NCBI GenBank assembly: GCA_002293145.1
Contig: DBCO01000027.1
Coordinates: forward strand, 62,001 to 126,000
Length of the DNA stretch: 64,000 nucleotides
Origin: Akkermansiaceae bacterium UBA956
GTDB lineage: Bacteria > Verrucomicrobiota > Verrucomicrobiia > Verrucomicrobiales > Akkermansiaceae
Direction: 5' to 3'
Positions within the stretch are counted from its first letter, which is position 1. Each line of letters opens with the position of its first letter. Below, in pieces: positions 35,901-43,536 of the stretch. The notes below the pieces were generated by a model. It had not been told where the DNA came from, did no database searches, and was given only the letters and a program-made list of their open reading frames with translations. The translations under genes were made by a program, and so were the position numbers.

Positions 35901-35904
35901 TCAT
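29989..35904 (-). CDS. Giant bacterial alpha-2-macroglobulin family protein with thioester motif
   Basis: 1971 residues from ATG at 35904, chosen because it begins a signal peptide (YVFCFLLFCSMVFAG); a longer frame to 36012 adds 36 residues and overlaps the next gene. An N-terminal helical region of about 350 residues is followed by macroglobulin domains (TYFFTDRAIYRPGQTIRFKA is the MG2 hallmark). A linker with the imperfect repeat EKAEQEKAEQEKVEV comes next, then the A2M domain (ITDEKGVVRMTFTMPEALTKW) and the thioester domain with CAEQ (C1440 in YECAEQTFNRWY). The receptor-binding-like C-terminus closes it. Such proteins trap proteases in the periplasm and often pair with the peptidoglycan synthase PBP1C, which is absent here; instead a beta-propeller gene precedes it. 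Confidence 0.9.
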   Translation of the reverse strand: MKYVFCFLLFCSMVFAGPFDASWKKLDEAMEKDLPKSAIAELKSLDALARQQKSWPDAIRATAYRMMLDSKIEEGDISLLVAGLDQEIATAPGEMKPVLQTMQAMWLWAYFQDNQWQIMERTAIADDASTDLKTWDIKRMLREIDARFTKALALAEPLKQVAISTYQPLLEKGNIPDEVMPTMYDFLLQQALAFYAAEERVDAAAEDDFTFDPASPAFANAADFIAWKPQAPSGFSAKIRAISLYQQWLAFHQDRLPARMYVDVKRRHWATSAVAGEVDAARQEKEWRALLEEAKGKEVECVVAHALASQLDGLQRRKEAREIADAAVKTHPKSVLSSNCQQLIADIDRKEMELSTERSWNAAGAVFTMTYRNIDKVWFRLYPAEWKPELQPGMEEKNYDAMIGKAPVKAWSVDLEATDDFLPRTKQLQAPHDIAPGCYYLVSSHREDFARPKNLTCMTLIWRSDLMLVTDVSAASNDGIVTDALSGKVKVGAEVELWAGNYNQPWKVIKSGKTNADGKFSLPTAPNLQTVIVAREGKDFLPSSNGWNHGLQEANVAQTRTYFFTDRAIYRPGQTIRFKALQCYYDCSKNDYHAVVNQSCKVELFDMNGKQVSQFEAQTNAFGSISGSFTAPSDRALGMYTLRSVNGMSSIRIEEYKRPKFEVTVGDATAPPKLDQKVTVSAKAISYTGAAIDGAKVKWTVTRATQWPDWCRWCWWFAPQGESKQIAHGEGITKADGSVEITFVAEPDRSVKPENSPIFSYDVAVEITDSTGETREDSRSVKAAYVDTQASMQADAWQQVDADVKISVNTSTVDDAPVARKGSIVVHRLIEPKQIVRSLLAPSYHRWNAPSKDEKNPNDPNSWELGDVVQRNEFSTDAEGKAEISVRLPAGEYRAVLETADSIGAKVTALLPLRVIDLASNDFPVMITDHFRVKASSLEPGQEFVACWGTGYEEAQFYYEFVHRGKVLRSAWSDGTNTQAILRFPVTEELRGGFQVRAIFVRDNRAYVYHHRISVPWSQHDLRVKFETMRSKLEPGAKETWTVVVEGAKKDQVEMVAALYDASLDAFAQHTWSPSLSNYLYADYFDRNWISTTGLVSFQQRDDNWNPGMVIDSAIEWHWDENLEINFSSRAVHKLMADRGAMLMETADAFSTAAPMAKMAIDGNRSGSAVVIRDSINAIVNNPSGGGAVEEKAEQEKAEQEKVEVAPRKNLQETAFFEPHLITDEKGVVRMTFTMPEALTKWRFLGFAHDTALRSGALSGETVTAKDLMCQPNPPRFLREGDEIEFTAKVSNLSDKPQQGTARLTFADAITLESRDATLALQNAEQAFDVPAKESRTISWRIKVPDGAGFLTFKATASSATLSDGEEGMIPVLSRRQLVTESITLPIRDVSTREFELKKLLESATSDTLRHQSVTVEVVSQPAWYAVMALPYLMEYPYECAEQTFNRWYANQLARHIAQSDPKIRRVFDAWRTAPKTLDSPLLKNQDLKSLLIEETPWLRDAGNETEARRNVAVLFDDNRIDSESARAMKRLSEMQNNDGSWSWFPGGPGSDYITLYLVTGTGRLQHLGVKIDNQHALRALDWLDVQITKRYNEIKGKDRGLNHYDSFIAMYLYGRSFYVAQRPIAEQNKEAVDYFIAQAAQYWAEQKSLMTRCHSALSLHRFGNKQVPAAIVASLRENARNTDELGMHWRSNENYYWHQAPVETQAMIIETLREVASDDKSVDDCQVWLLKQKHTQGWKTTKATADAVYALLLGGANKLSSDALVSVELGGVAVKPENVEVGTGFYQKKFATAEIKAEMGKVRLTKADKGVSWGSLHWQYLEDVSKITPHEGNPLEVKKSLFVNRSTAQGKVLEAVKGPLAPGDELVTRIEIRVDRNMEYVHLKNQRGSGTEPTNVLSQYKWQDGLGYYEMTKDTADHFFIEYLPRGTYVFETSARIQLRGLYPSGIAEIQCMYAPEFNSHSASTLIEVK

Positions 35905-35998
35905 GAAGGTTGTCATATCAGTAATACGACACCAGAGACAGATGAAACTAAGAAAAAAGCGAAAAAAAGAAAAACTACCCTTCCAAGAGGAGAAATAC

Positions 35999-36934
35999 TC
36001 AATTTTTCTCAATCACCTGCGCCACGGGAGTCGAATCGCCGAAATTGTCAAAATCCTTCATCGCCCAGACCAGTTTTTTGTTCGCATTCACTTCGATGAG
36101 CTGCGGCGCATTTGGCCCGGCATGGCAATTGACAAAACGCGTATTACCGTTGGCCAAGCGTTCCACGCCGCAGACCCAGGCCAACTGAATTCCTGTCAGA
36201 TCGTTCTGCTCGATTTTCCAAACAATTTCCCCCTTCGGCGTCACTTCCAGCACGCTGTGGCCGTTACCCGTGCCGATCAGAGTATTCCCATTTTCGAGCC
36301 GCTGCACGCCAAACACCGCATTGCCAAATGCTTCCGGACCATGACCACCTGCTGGTTTACGACCAAACAACGGCACCGCATATTCCCAAACCACTTTGCC
36401 ATCAGTATCATACTCACGCACCATACAATCGTGCTCGTGCGCAGCGAGATAGTGACCATTTTTCAGTTTCACGACCTGCCGAGTATCGCTATGACCACTG
36501 GAGGCTGAAACTTTCATCGGAAATTGCTTGGTAATCTTGCCATCCTTCGCGACCTCAAGAATGCGCGAGCTGCCCGATTCAGCAATCATCGTATCACCAT
36601 TTTCCAAACGTTGAAACGCATGGACTTCCACGTGTTTGCCAGCATTTTCCGGACGTTTCGAGGCATCGTATTCCCATACGATTTCTTTTTTGTCATCGAA
36701 AGTCACTTCCACCACGCGCGACCAGTTAACCTGAAACAACAGGTTGCCATTCGCCAGAACATGCGCCGCATGGATCGGGCCTACTTTGTATTCCCACTCG
36801 ATCTTGCCATCGGCATTGACTAAAGCAAGTCGTTGCTTGGAATCATCGGCACACAATACCTTGCGTGGCTCGCCTGTTTGTGCGGCGAAACTGAGGGAGC
36901 AGGAAATTAAAAGAAACAAGATGGGTTTTTGCAT
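35999..36934 (-). CDS. Exported PQQ-like beta-propeller protein
   Basis: 311 residues from ATG at 36934, which gives a signal peptide (PILFLLISCSLSFAA). Repeated blades of the type LENGNTLIGTGNGHSVLEVT and KIEWEYKV occur through the chain (at least five W/G-E-x-V-P-K-G-E-I-V-W-like repeats). This is an all-beta propeller of the PQQ-dehydrogenase-like or arylsulfotransferase-like kind, but without visible catalytic residues. It is 94 bp upstream of the alpha-2-macroglobulin gene on the same strand, so both may be co-transcribed. Function unknown; secretion is likely. Confidence 0.82.
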   Translation of the reverse strand: MQKPILFLLISCSLSFAAQTGEPRKVLCADDSKQRLALVNADGKIEWEYKVGPIHAAHVLANGNLLFQVNWSRVVEVTFDDKKEIVWEYDASKRPENAGKHVEVHAFQRLENGDTMIAESGSSRILEVAKDGKITKQFPMKVSASSGHSDTRQVVKLKNGHYLAAHEHDCMVREYDTDGKVVWEYAVPLFGRKPAGGHGPEAFGNAVFGVQRLENGNTLIGTGNGHSVLEVTPKGEIVWKIEQNDLTGIQLAWVCGVERLANGNTRFVNCHAGPNAPQLIEVNANKKLVWAMKDFDNFGDSTPVAQVIEKN

Positions 36935-36967
36935 GACTGAATCATACGCCAGCCAGCCCGGCATCTG

Positions 36968-37642
36968 TCAAGCCGAGGTGAACTTTTCAATGTCTTTTTC
37001 CAAGCCGTAGACCACCAAGCGATCTCCCGCCTGAAACACGAAATCGGGCCCCGGCAATCCACCGATCACGGGCACATCTTCTGGCAATTGAGCTTCGTGC
37101 TTGGCTCGTCGAACTGTTACCAAATTCAAGCTATGTTTGCTGCGTAGCGAGGATTCGAGCAAGGTTACACCTACTAAAAAATCAGGGCATAATAGTTCGA
37201 CCACCGCATGCGTGGAATCGACCACAAAGTGCCGCAAAAACGCTTGATTCGACACATGACGTGCAAATAATTCCGCGGCCAAGGCCTCGACGCGAATCTT
37301 TCCGCTCACTTGCATCATATCTAACAACTGCTCTTGCACTTCATGAAATACCCGCGTGTAAATCCGCTTCACACCGATCTTCTGCAAGTGCGCTGTCATC
37401 ATCAAGCTGGCCTCGAAATTTTCTCCCACCGCCACAATTGCAGCATCAGCCTTCGCCACACCAAGCTCTAACAATACCTTGCGATCCGTAGCATCACCCT
37501 GCACCGCTAGCGTTACCACATCCTTCACCGCATCGACGTGCGCTTCATCGTTATCGATGGCCATCACCTGATGACCCGACTGCGCCAACTCGCGCGCGAT
37601 GCTTGTTCCAAATGCTCCCAATCCTAAAATAACAAAGTTCAT
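36968..37642 (-). CDS. Potassium uptake regulatory subunit (TrkA/KtrA type, RCK)
   Basis: 224 residues. The RCK_N Rossmann motif FVILGLGAFGTSIARELAQSGH is followed by DNDEAHVDAV and VQGDATDRKVL. The C-terminal RCK_C (TrkA-C) covers about residues 140-222. Length of one RCK unit matches KtrA/KtrC rather than double-length TrkA. It is the cytosolic gating ring that binds NAD(H)/ATP for the membrane subunit encoded 31 bp upstream on the same strand. Confidence 0.93.
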   Translation of the reverse strand: MNFVILGLGAFGTSIARELAQSGHQVMAIDNDEAHVDAVKDVVTLAVQGDATDRKVLLELGVAKADAAIVAVGENFEASLMMTAHLQKIGVKRIYTRVFHEVQEQLLDMMQVSGKIRVEALAAELFARHVSNQAFLRHFVVDSTHAVVELLCPDFLVGVTLLESSLRSKHSLNLVTVRRAKHEAQLPEDVPVIGGLPGPDFVFQAGDRLVVYGLEKDIEKFTSA

Positions 37643-37673
37643 AATCGTTCGTATCTATCGTAAAAAAATCCGC

Positions 37674-39428
37674 TTAACCCAAAGGCACCCGCGCCTCGGG
37701 CAATCGCACGATCGATGGCTTATGCGTGCCAGACAATGTCATCGCAAATGTCAAAATTCCAATTCTCCCGGCAAACATCGTCAAAATAATCACCATCTTA
37801 GAAAAATCCGACAACTGCGAGGTGAGACCACGTGTCAGACCTACCGTGCCAAAAGCGCTGATCACTTCAAAAATCACATCCCCGGCTGCCGCCAACGGAT
37901 TCCCGATGCCGAGGCAAACCGATGCCACGGAAATCCACATCACGCACAAAATCAAGGTCACGAAGCTCCGCTCCACTGCATCACGCGAGGCCCTACGATC
38001 CCACATCACCAAATCGCGCTGACCTAACAATAAGCGTTTAGCTTCTAACAAAATAATCGCAAATGTCGTCGTCTTGATACCTCCTGCTGTGCCCCCAGGA
38101 TTGCCGCCAACAGCCATCAACACACAGGCCACCACCAAGGCCGCAGCACCATGACCAGCGAAATTTGTGATGTTGAATCCGGCCGTCCGACACGACACCG
38201 AATTAAACAACGCCTCCCACCAACCATTGCCCGAGATCGCAAAGCCCAGCGTGCCAAACAACAGCAGAAAACCAGTCGTCACCGTCGCCAGTCGACAATG
38301 CACACTCAAGCGTGGCAGAGCACGCATTTCTCCCGTCCACTTACGGCGAATCTGTCCCGTCACGTAGCGCGATAATTCCGTAAACAAAGCAAACCCGAAG
38401 CCACCTAACACAATCAACACCATGATCACTGAGTGAACCTCATGATTGTCCTTCACCGATGCATGCATCAAGCCGTCGCCATAGGTCGAAAATCCCGCAT
38501 TGCAGAATGCCGAAATTCCATGAAACACACAATCCCACCACAACTGCGAAGACCGTATGTGAGTGTCCTGCCAATAATGATGCAGCAACAAAATCCCCGC
38601 CAACTCGATCAACAATGTCGCGCCAACAATGTGCCACACGAAATTTCCCACCTGCCCCAAATTGTCCTCACTCAGCAAATCACGCAAGGCCACTCGATCG
38701 CGCAAATTGATCCCCTGCCCGGCAATCAACGCCAGGAAATACGTCAGCGTCATCACACCGAGGCCACCAATCTGAATCAACACCAAAATGATCGCTTGGC
38801 CCGTAACCGTAAACTGCGTTTCCACATTCAAGGTCGAGAGCCCCGTAACACAGACCGCACTGGTACTGGTGAATAAGGCATCGATCCAATTAATTCCGCC
38901 ATCCGTAGCATTCGGAGTCATCAACAAACAAGTGCCTAACAAAATCGCTAGCGCAAAACTCAACAAACCAATCAATGCTGGCGGCAAACGATTGAACCAT
39001 GACTGGTCGCGCACCTTGCGAATCGTGCGCACCACCAGTGGCAAAATCAGCGTCAACTGCACCACACCCATCGCGATATAGCGCACCGATTTTTTCGGAA
39101 AAATGGCATCGAGAATCGGCCACAGCGTATCGCCCAAACACATCTGGAAAAACGCAAACAGCGGCATCACCAACAACAGCAAGCCTCGCAACAAATGCTG
39201 ACGCTTATTGACTAAAAGCATCAACCCGATCTCTGCCAATGCCGCGACAATCACCATGCACCATGTAATCCCACGAATCAGCTGCAACAGCGACTTATCC
39301 ACCGGCCAACCGATTTCCCATACCAAGGTGATCAAGGCGAACACCCCACAAAACGAGGCAATCCCCAACAACCGGCCTGACCAAACGTGTCGGTCATCCA
39401 AACTCACCTGCATCGCGGTCCAAGGCAC
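37674..39428 (-). CDS. Potassium uptake membrane subunit (TrkH/KtrB family)
   Basis: 584 residues starting at GTG 39428, or 579 from the ATG at 39413; the start is undecided. The chain has 10 or more hydrophobic segments. The four selectivity-loop repeats are visible as SAVCVTGLSTL, AFCNAGFSTYG, SCRTAGFNITN and SAFGTVGLTRG. TrkH/KtrB proteins pass K+ and sometimes Na+ under control of the RCK subunit. An N-terminal extension of about 150 residues with four hydrophobic segments precedes the usual TrkH core, making the protein longer than typical KtrB. Confidence 0.93.
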   Translation of the reverse strand: MPWTAMQVSLDDRHVWSGRLLGIASFCGVFALITLVWEIGWPVDKSLLQLIRGITWCMVIVAALAEIGLMLLVNKRQHLLRGLLLLVMPLFAFFQMCLGDTLWPILDAIFPKKSVRYIAMGVVQLTLILPLVVRTIRKVRDQSWFNRLPPALIGLLSFALAILLGTCLLMTPNATDGGINWIDALFTSTSAVCVTGLSTLNVETQFTVTGQAIILVLIQIGGLGVMTLTYFLALIAGQGINLRDRVALRDLLSEDNLGQVGNFVWHIVGATLLIELAGILLLHHYWQDTHIRSSQLWWDCVFHGISAFCNAGFSTYGDGLMHASVKDNHEVHSVIMVLIVLGGFGFALFTELSRYVTGQIRRKWTGEMRALPRLSVHCRLATVTTGFLLLFGTLGFAISGNGWWEALFNSVSCRTAGFNITNFAGHGAAALVVACVLMAVGGNPGGTAGGIKTTTFAIILLEAKRLLLGQRDLVMWDRRASRDAVERSFVTLILCVMWISVASVCLGIGNPLAAAGDVIFEVISAFGTVGLTRGLTSQLSDFSKMVIILTMFAGRIGILTFAMTLSGTHKPSIVRLPEARVPLG

Positions 39429-39580
39429 GCCCCACCATAACCAAACCTAGTGATCGAATCAAGCAAATATGCGAGGAGGGAAATCGCACGCAAAGCCATC
39501 AAAGATCCGCTGCTTTTTTCCTTGCGACATGCGGCCAATCTCTGCAATCTCTCTAACGACATCACTAACGCAATATCTCA

Positions 39581-41341
39581 TTGAAATCAGAAAAAATCAC
39601 ACTCTCACAACTTGAATCATTCCTCTTCAAATCCGCCGACATTCTGCGTGGAAAGATGGACGCCTCTGAGTTTAAGGAATTCATCTTCGGCATGCTCTTC
39701 CTCAAACGTCTCTCTGATGAATTTGAATTGAAGCGGCAGGCGATCAGAAAAGACTTCGCCCACCTTAGCAGCGATCTTCTCGCAGAATTGTTAGAAGACC
39801 AGACCACATACGGCGAAACCTTTTTCGTTCCCGTTCGTGCTCGATGGCATGAGTCTTGGATCGATGAAAATGGTGAGCTTGTTCCCGCCTTGAAAGATCT
39901 GAAGCACGACATCGGCAGCATGCTCAACAAAGCCATCGCCGCAGTGGAAGATGAAAACGATGCCCTCGCTGGAGTCCTCAAAAACAACATCGACTTCAAT
40001 GCCGTAAAAGGAAAAACCAAGATTCCTAACGATAAGTGGAAAGCCTTACTCGACCACTTTAGCCAACCGGGTTTCACCTTGGTGAATGACAATTTCGAGT
40101 TCCCTGACTTGCTCGGTGCTGCCTACGAATACCTGATCAAGTTCTTTGCCGATAGCGCAGGCAAGAAGGGTGGCGAGTTCTACACTCCCGGTGAGGTAGT
40201 TCGATTGCTTGTGCAAATTGTGAAACCTCAAGCAGGCCATGAAGTGGATGATCCCACCATGGGCTCAGGCGGATTTCTCATCCAGAGCCACCAATACGTC
40301 GAGGAACAGGGCCAGAACCCGAACGACCTTGCGCTCTATGGACAAGATTCAAATGGCACAGTCTGGTCGATCTGCGTAATGAACATGATCCTTCACAACA
40401 TCACACGTTTCACCATCGAGAATGGCGACACACTGGAAGACCCTCTCATCCTGGATCGCGGGGCACCACGCAAGTTCGACCGCATCCTTGCGAATCCTCC
40501 TTTTTCACAAAACTACAGCCGCGCTACACTGAAGTTTCCCTCCCGTTTCCGCGAATGGTGTCCCGAGACGGGCAAGAAGGCCGACCTCATGTTCGTCCAG
40601 CACATGCTAGCCACCCTCAAGGCAGATGGCGTCGCTGCTACGGTCATGCCTCACGGCGTACTCTTCCGCGGTGGCAAGGAAAAGCTGATCCGCGAGCTAC
40701 TCATCAATGATGATGTCATCGAGGGCATCATCAGCCTACCACCCGGCCTATTCTACGGCACCGGCATTCCCGCTTGCGTCATTGTGCTCAATAAAAACAA
40801 ACCAGACACCTTGCGCGACCAGGTCTTTTTCATCAATGCCGACCGAGAATTCGCCGAGGGCAAAAACCAGAACAAACTCCGCCCCGAAGACATCGAGAAA
40901 ATCGACTTCGTCTTCACCCACAAGCGCGATTTGCCGAAATACAGCCGACTTGTCACCAAAGAAGAGATCGTCGATAAACACGACTTCAATCTCAATATTC
41001 GCCGCTACGTGGACAATACACCCGATCCCGAACCTGAGGACGTGCAAGCACACCTCATCGGCGGCATTCCTTGTGAAGAAGTAGAAAGTGATCAGTTGGC
41101 TGTGATCAGAGGGAAGTTCGACTTGGACATCGCCACCCTGTTCCGTTCAGAGCGGATGGGCTACATGGCGTTTGTGGATGCGATCGATCGCAAGGCTGCG
41201 ATCAAGCCCTTGATCGAAAATGAAAGATCAGTTCAAGAGACACTCACACGCCACCGCGAGGCCCTGCAAATTTGGTGGAAAATCGCCCGCCACGACTTCG
41301 CGCTGCTCCGTGAGGGCAAGAAAATGCCGGAAGTCCGCTAG
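39581..41341 (+). CDS. hsdM: Type I restriction-modification methyltransferase subunit, N-terminal part (split by TAG)
   Basis: 586 residues from a TTG at 39581 (KSEKITLSQLESFLFKSADIL fits the family N-terminus). The N6-adenine methyltransferase motifs are present: DPTMGSGGFL at 224-233 (AdoMet binding) and NPPF at 305-308 (catalytic). The helical N-terminal HsdM_N domain covers about residues 1-165. A TAG at 41339-41341 ends this frame after EGKKMPEVR, but the same frame continues at once with family sequence (ELLTTLKDRFIPLGVLD). In related HsdM proteins these two parts are one chain. Whether the TAG is real, a sequencing error or read through is open. The core methyltransferase domain is complete in this part, but the region that contacts the S subunit is in the second part. 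Confidence 0.88.
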   Translation: MKSEKITLSQLESFLFKSADILRGKMDASEFKEFIFGMLFLKRLSDEFELKRQAIRKDFAHLSSDLLAELLEDQTTYGETFFVPVRARWHESWIDENGELVPALKDLKHDIGSMLNKAIAAVEDENDALAGVLKNNIDFNAVKGKTKIPNDKWKALLDHFSQPGFTLVNDNFEFPDLLGAAYEYLIKFFADSAGKKGGEFYTPGEVVRLLVQIVKPQAGHEVDDPTMGSGGFLIQSHQYVEEQGQNPNDLALYGQDSNGTVWSICVMNMILHNITRFTIENGDTLEDPLILDRGAPRKFDRILANPPFSQNYSRATLKFPSRFREWCPETGKKADLMFVQHMLATLKADGVAATVMPHGVLFRGGKEKLIRELLINDDVIEGIISLPPGLFYGTGIPACVIVLNKNKPDTLRDQVFFINADREFAEGKNQNKLRPEDIEKIDFVFTHKRDLPKYSRLVTKEEIVDKHDFNLNIRRYVDNTPDPEPEDVQAHLIGGIPCEEVESDQLAVIRGKFDLDIATLFRSERMGYMAFVDAIDRKAAIKPLIENERSVQETLTRHREALQIWWKIARHDFALLREGKKMPEVR

Positions 41342-41344
41342 GAA

Positions 41345-42253
41345 TTGCTCACCACGCTGAAAGACCGCTTCATCCCGCTCGGCGTTCTGGACGAATTCCA
41401 GAGCGCGGGCGTTTTTGTGAACTGGTGGCAACAGATCCGCTACGATCTCAAGACCATCATCTCCACCGGTTGGCATCACACGCTCATCCCTGACAACTAT
41501 CTGATTGCCGCCTTCTTCCAAGCTGAGGCTGATGCCATTGAAGCGATGGAAGCAGCCATCAGCGAGGCCCAGAGCGAACTCGCCGAAGCTGTCGAAACGG
41601 CGCAAGAACTCGCTGGCTACGAACCCGAAGAAGACGAATCCATTACCGCCACCGTCATCAAGGCCGCACTCAAGGCCGCCATTGATGATCTCAGAGACAG
41701 TACGGGCGAATCTGCCAAAAAAGAACGCAGAGCGCTACAAGCGCAGGAAAAAACCATCATCCATCTGGAGAAGCGCATCAAGGAAAGCAAGGCCGAAGTC
41801 AAGACCCTCACCGACGAACTCGATCTCAAGCTCCAGCTCAAACGCATCGGCGATGCCGATTACAAAGCCGAGAGCCAGCAGCTACTCACTCAGGTGGCCG
41901 CTCAAATCGCCGAGATCGATCCTGAAAAGAAAGAGGACAAAAAACACCTCACCGCCCTGCAAAAAGATCATGCCGCGCTCCTAGCCCGCCTCGCCAAGAC
42001 TGATGCCCTCTTTTCCCAAATCGGCGGCAAGCTCACCGACGAAGAAGCTAAGAATCTCATTCTCAAAAAACTTCACGACATCGCCACCCACGAACTCAAC
42101 CGCTACCTCAATGCTGCCAAACGCCAGCTCATCCAATCGGTCGAGAACCTCTGGGACAAATACGCCGTCTCCAGCCGCGCCCTGGAAAATGAACGAACCG
42201 AAACCCTCACGGCGCTGGATGGGTTTCTCACCGGATTGGGGTATTTGAGATGA
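41345..42253 (+). CDS. hsdM: HsdM C-terminal part downstream of the TAG
   Basis: 302 residues, read from a TTG directly after the TAG codon in the same frame as hsdM. The start of the segment (VLDEFQSAGVFVNWWQQIRY and TGWHHTLIPDNYLIAAFF) is conserved in long HsdM proteins. The rest is a long coiled coil (QAEADAIEAMEAAISEAQ..., KERRALQAQEKTIIHLEKRI) that packs against HsdS. It could be made only by suppression of the TAG or by internal initiation. The AGGAA just before the TTG is too close to act as a normal ribosome binding site. It overlaps hsdS by 4 nt. If not translated, the restriction system may be inactive. Confidence 0.8.
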   Translation: MLTTLKDRFIPLGVLDEFQSAGVFVNWWQQIRYDLKTIISTGWHHTLIPDNYLIAAFFQAEADAIEAMEAAISEAQSELAEAVETAQELAGYEPEEDESITATVIKAALKAAIDDLRDSTGESAKKERRALQAQEKTIIHLEKRIKESKAEVKTLTDELDLKLQLKRIGDADYKAESQQLLTQVAAQIAEIDPEKKEDKKHLTALQKDHAALLARLAKTDALFSQIGGKLTDEEAKNLILKKLHDIATHELNRYLNAAKRQLIQSVENLWDKYAVSSRALENERTETLTALDGFLTGLGYLR

Positions 42254-43536
42254 GTGCGATCAGCGGATGGAAAACACGTTCGTTCTCTGATTTACTTAAG
42301 TTGATTAGAAATGGGTATGCTGGACAGCAAGTCGCTGATGCCACCGACTTTCCAGTGTCTCGAATCGAAACCATTGCTGACGCCCGGATTGACTTCCAGA
42401 AGGTGGGATACGTGAGATCCATTCCGTCAAGCTATCTATTGCATGAAGGGGACATGCTTTTCAGCAACATCAATAGCGTCAAACACATCGGGAAGATTGC
42501 TCAAGTTAAGCGCGAAACTCGGCTATATCACGGGATGAATCTTCTTGTCATGAGACTCATCGACGAGGTGGATAAGGATTTTATATTCTACAAGCTGAAT
42601 AGCAAGAAGACCTGGTTCGAACAAATGTCGGCGCAAGCCGTCAACCAAGCCTCCATAAATCAGGTGACGATCAAGGGACTCGAACTCGAAATACCGATTT
42701 CCAAACCCGAACAAACCAAAATCGCCGAGATTCTCTCGACGGTGGACCGGGCCATCGAACAGACGGAAGCCCTGATCGCCAAGCAGCAGCGCCTCAAGAC
42801 TGGCCTGATGCAGGACCTCCTCACCCGCGGCATCGACGAACACGGCAACCTCCGCTCCGAAAAAACCCACCAATTCAAAGACTCCCCACTAGGCAGAATT
42901 CCGGTGGAGTGGGAGGTTAAGCCCATGGGCCAAGTCTCAACGCTCATCACAAATGGCTTCGTTGGTGTCGCAACTCCTTATTACACGGAATCGTCTGATG
43001 GAGTTCCATACCTTTACGGGAACAACATCAGATGCAATCGGATGGATATGCGCAAGTTGACCCGAATCACCAGACAATTCCATGAGCGACAACAGAAGTC
43101 GCAGCTCAAACCGGGCGACATGTTGACCGTCCAGTCCGGGCACATTGGAACAACAGCAGTTGTGCCAGATGACCTTCCTGAATCGAACTGCCACGCGTTG
43201 ATTTTGACCAAGTTCAAAAAGGACTTGTTGGACCCGAATTTTGTCAGCTTCTACTGCAATTTCTGTCTCGAAACAGGAACGATGGGGCATCTTTTCGTTG
43301 GCTCCACGATCAAACATATCAACACTAGTGATTTCGCTAAGTTCTCAATCCCGTTTCCTTCCAAGGACGAGCAAAGTGAAATCGCAAAAAGGCTTCTTGA
43401 TCTGAATCTCTCTATTGATGGTTCGGCACAAGGCCTTTCCAAACTCCGATCCCTCAAAACCGCTCTGATGCAAGATCTGCTGACCGGCCGGAAGAGAGTA
43501 ACGGCTTTGCTAGATGGAAAGGAGGATGCTGGATGA
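42250..43536 (+). CDS. hsdS: Type I restriction-modification specificity subunit
   Basis: 428 residues, overlapping the hsdM C-terminal part by ATGA. There are two target-recognition domains (about residues 1-150 and 215-365), each followed by a conserved helical repeat: EQTKIAEILSTVDRAIEQTE with LKTGLMQDLLTRG, and EQSEIAKRLLDLN with LKTALMQDLLTGRK. Each TRD reads half of a bipartite target; which bases cannot be told from sequence. The last four bases overlap the next gene, an Abi_C protein, so the restriction and abortive-infection genes are translationally linked. Confidence 0.95.
   Translation: MSAISGWKTRSFSDLLKLIRNGYAGQQVADATDFPVSRIETIADARIDFQKVGYVRSIPSSYLLHEGDMLFSNINSVKHIGKIAQVKRETRLYHGMNLLVMRLIDEVDKDFIFYKLNSKKTWFEQMSAQAVNQASINQVTIKGLELEIPISKPEQTKIAEILSTVDRAIEQTEALIAKQQRLKTGLMQDLLTRGIDEHGNLRSEKTHQFKDSPLGRIPVEWEVKPMGQVSTLITNGFVGVATPYYTESSDGVPYLYGNNIRCNRMDMRKLTRITRQFHERQQKSQLKPGDMLTVQSGHIGTTAVVPDDLPESNCHALILTKFKKDLLDPNFVSFYCNFCLETGTMGHLFVGSTIKHINTSDFAKFSIPFPSKDEQSEIAKRLLDLNLSIDGSAQGLSKLRSLKTALMQDLLTGRKRVTALLDGKEDAG

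Noticed and set aside
41345..42253. Independent coiled-coil gene
   Set aside because: Same frame as hsdM, directly after its TAG, and conserved as the C-terminal part of long HsdM proteins.
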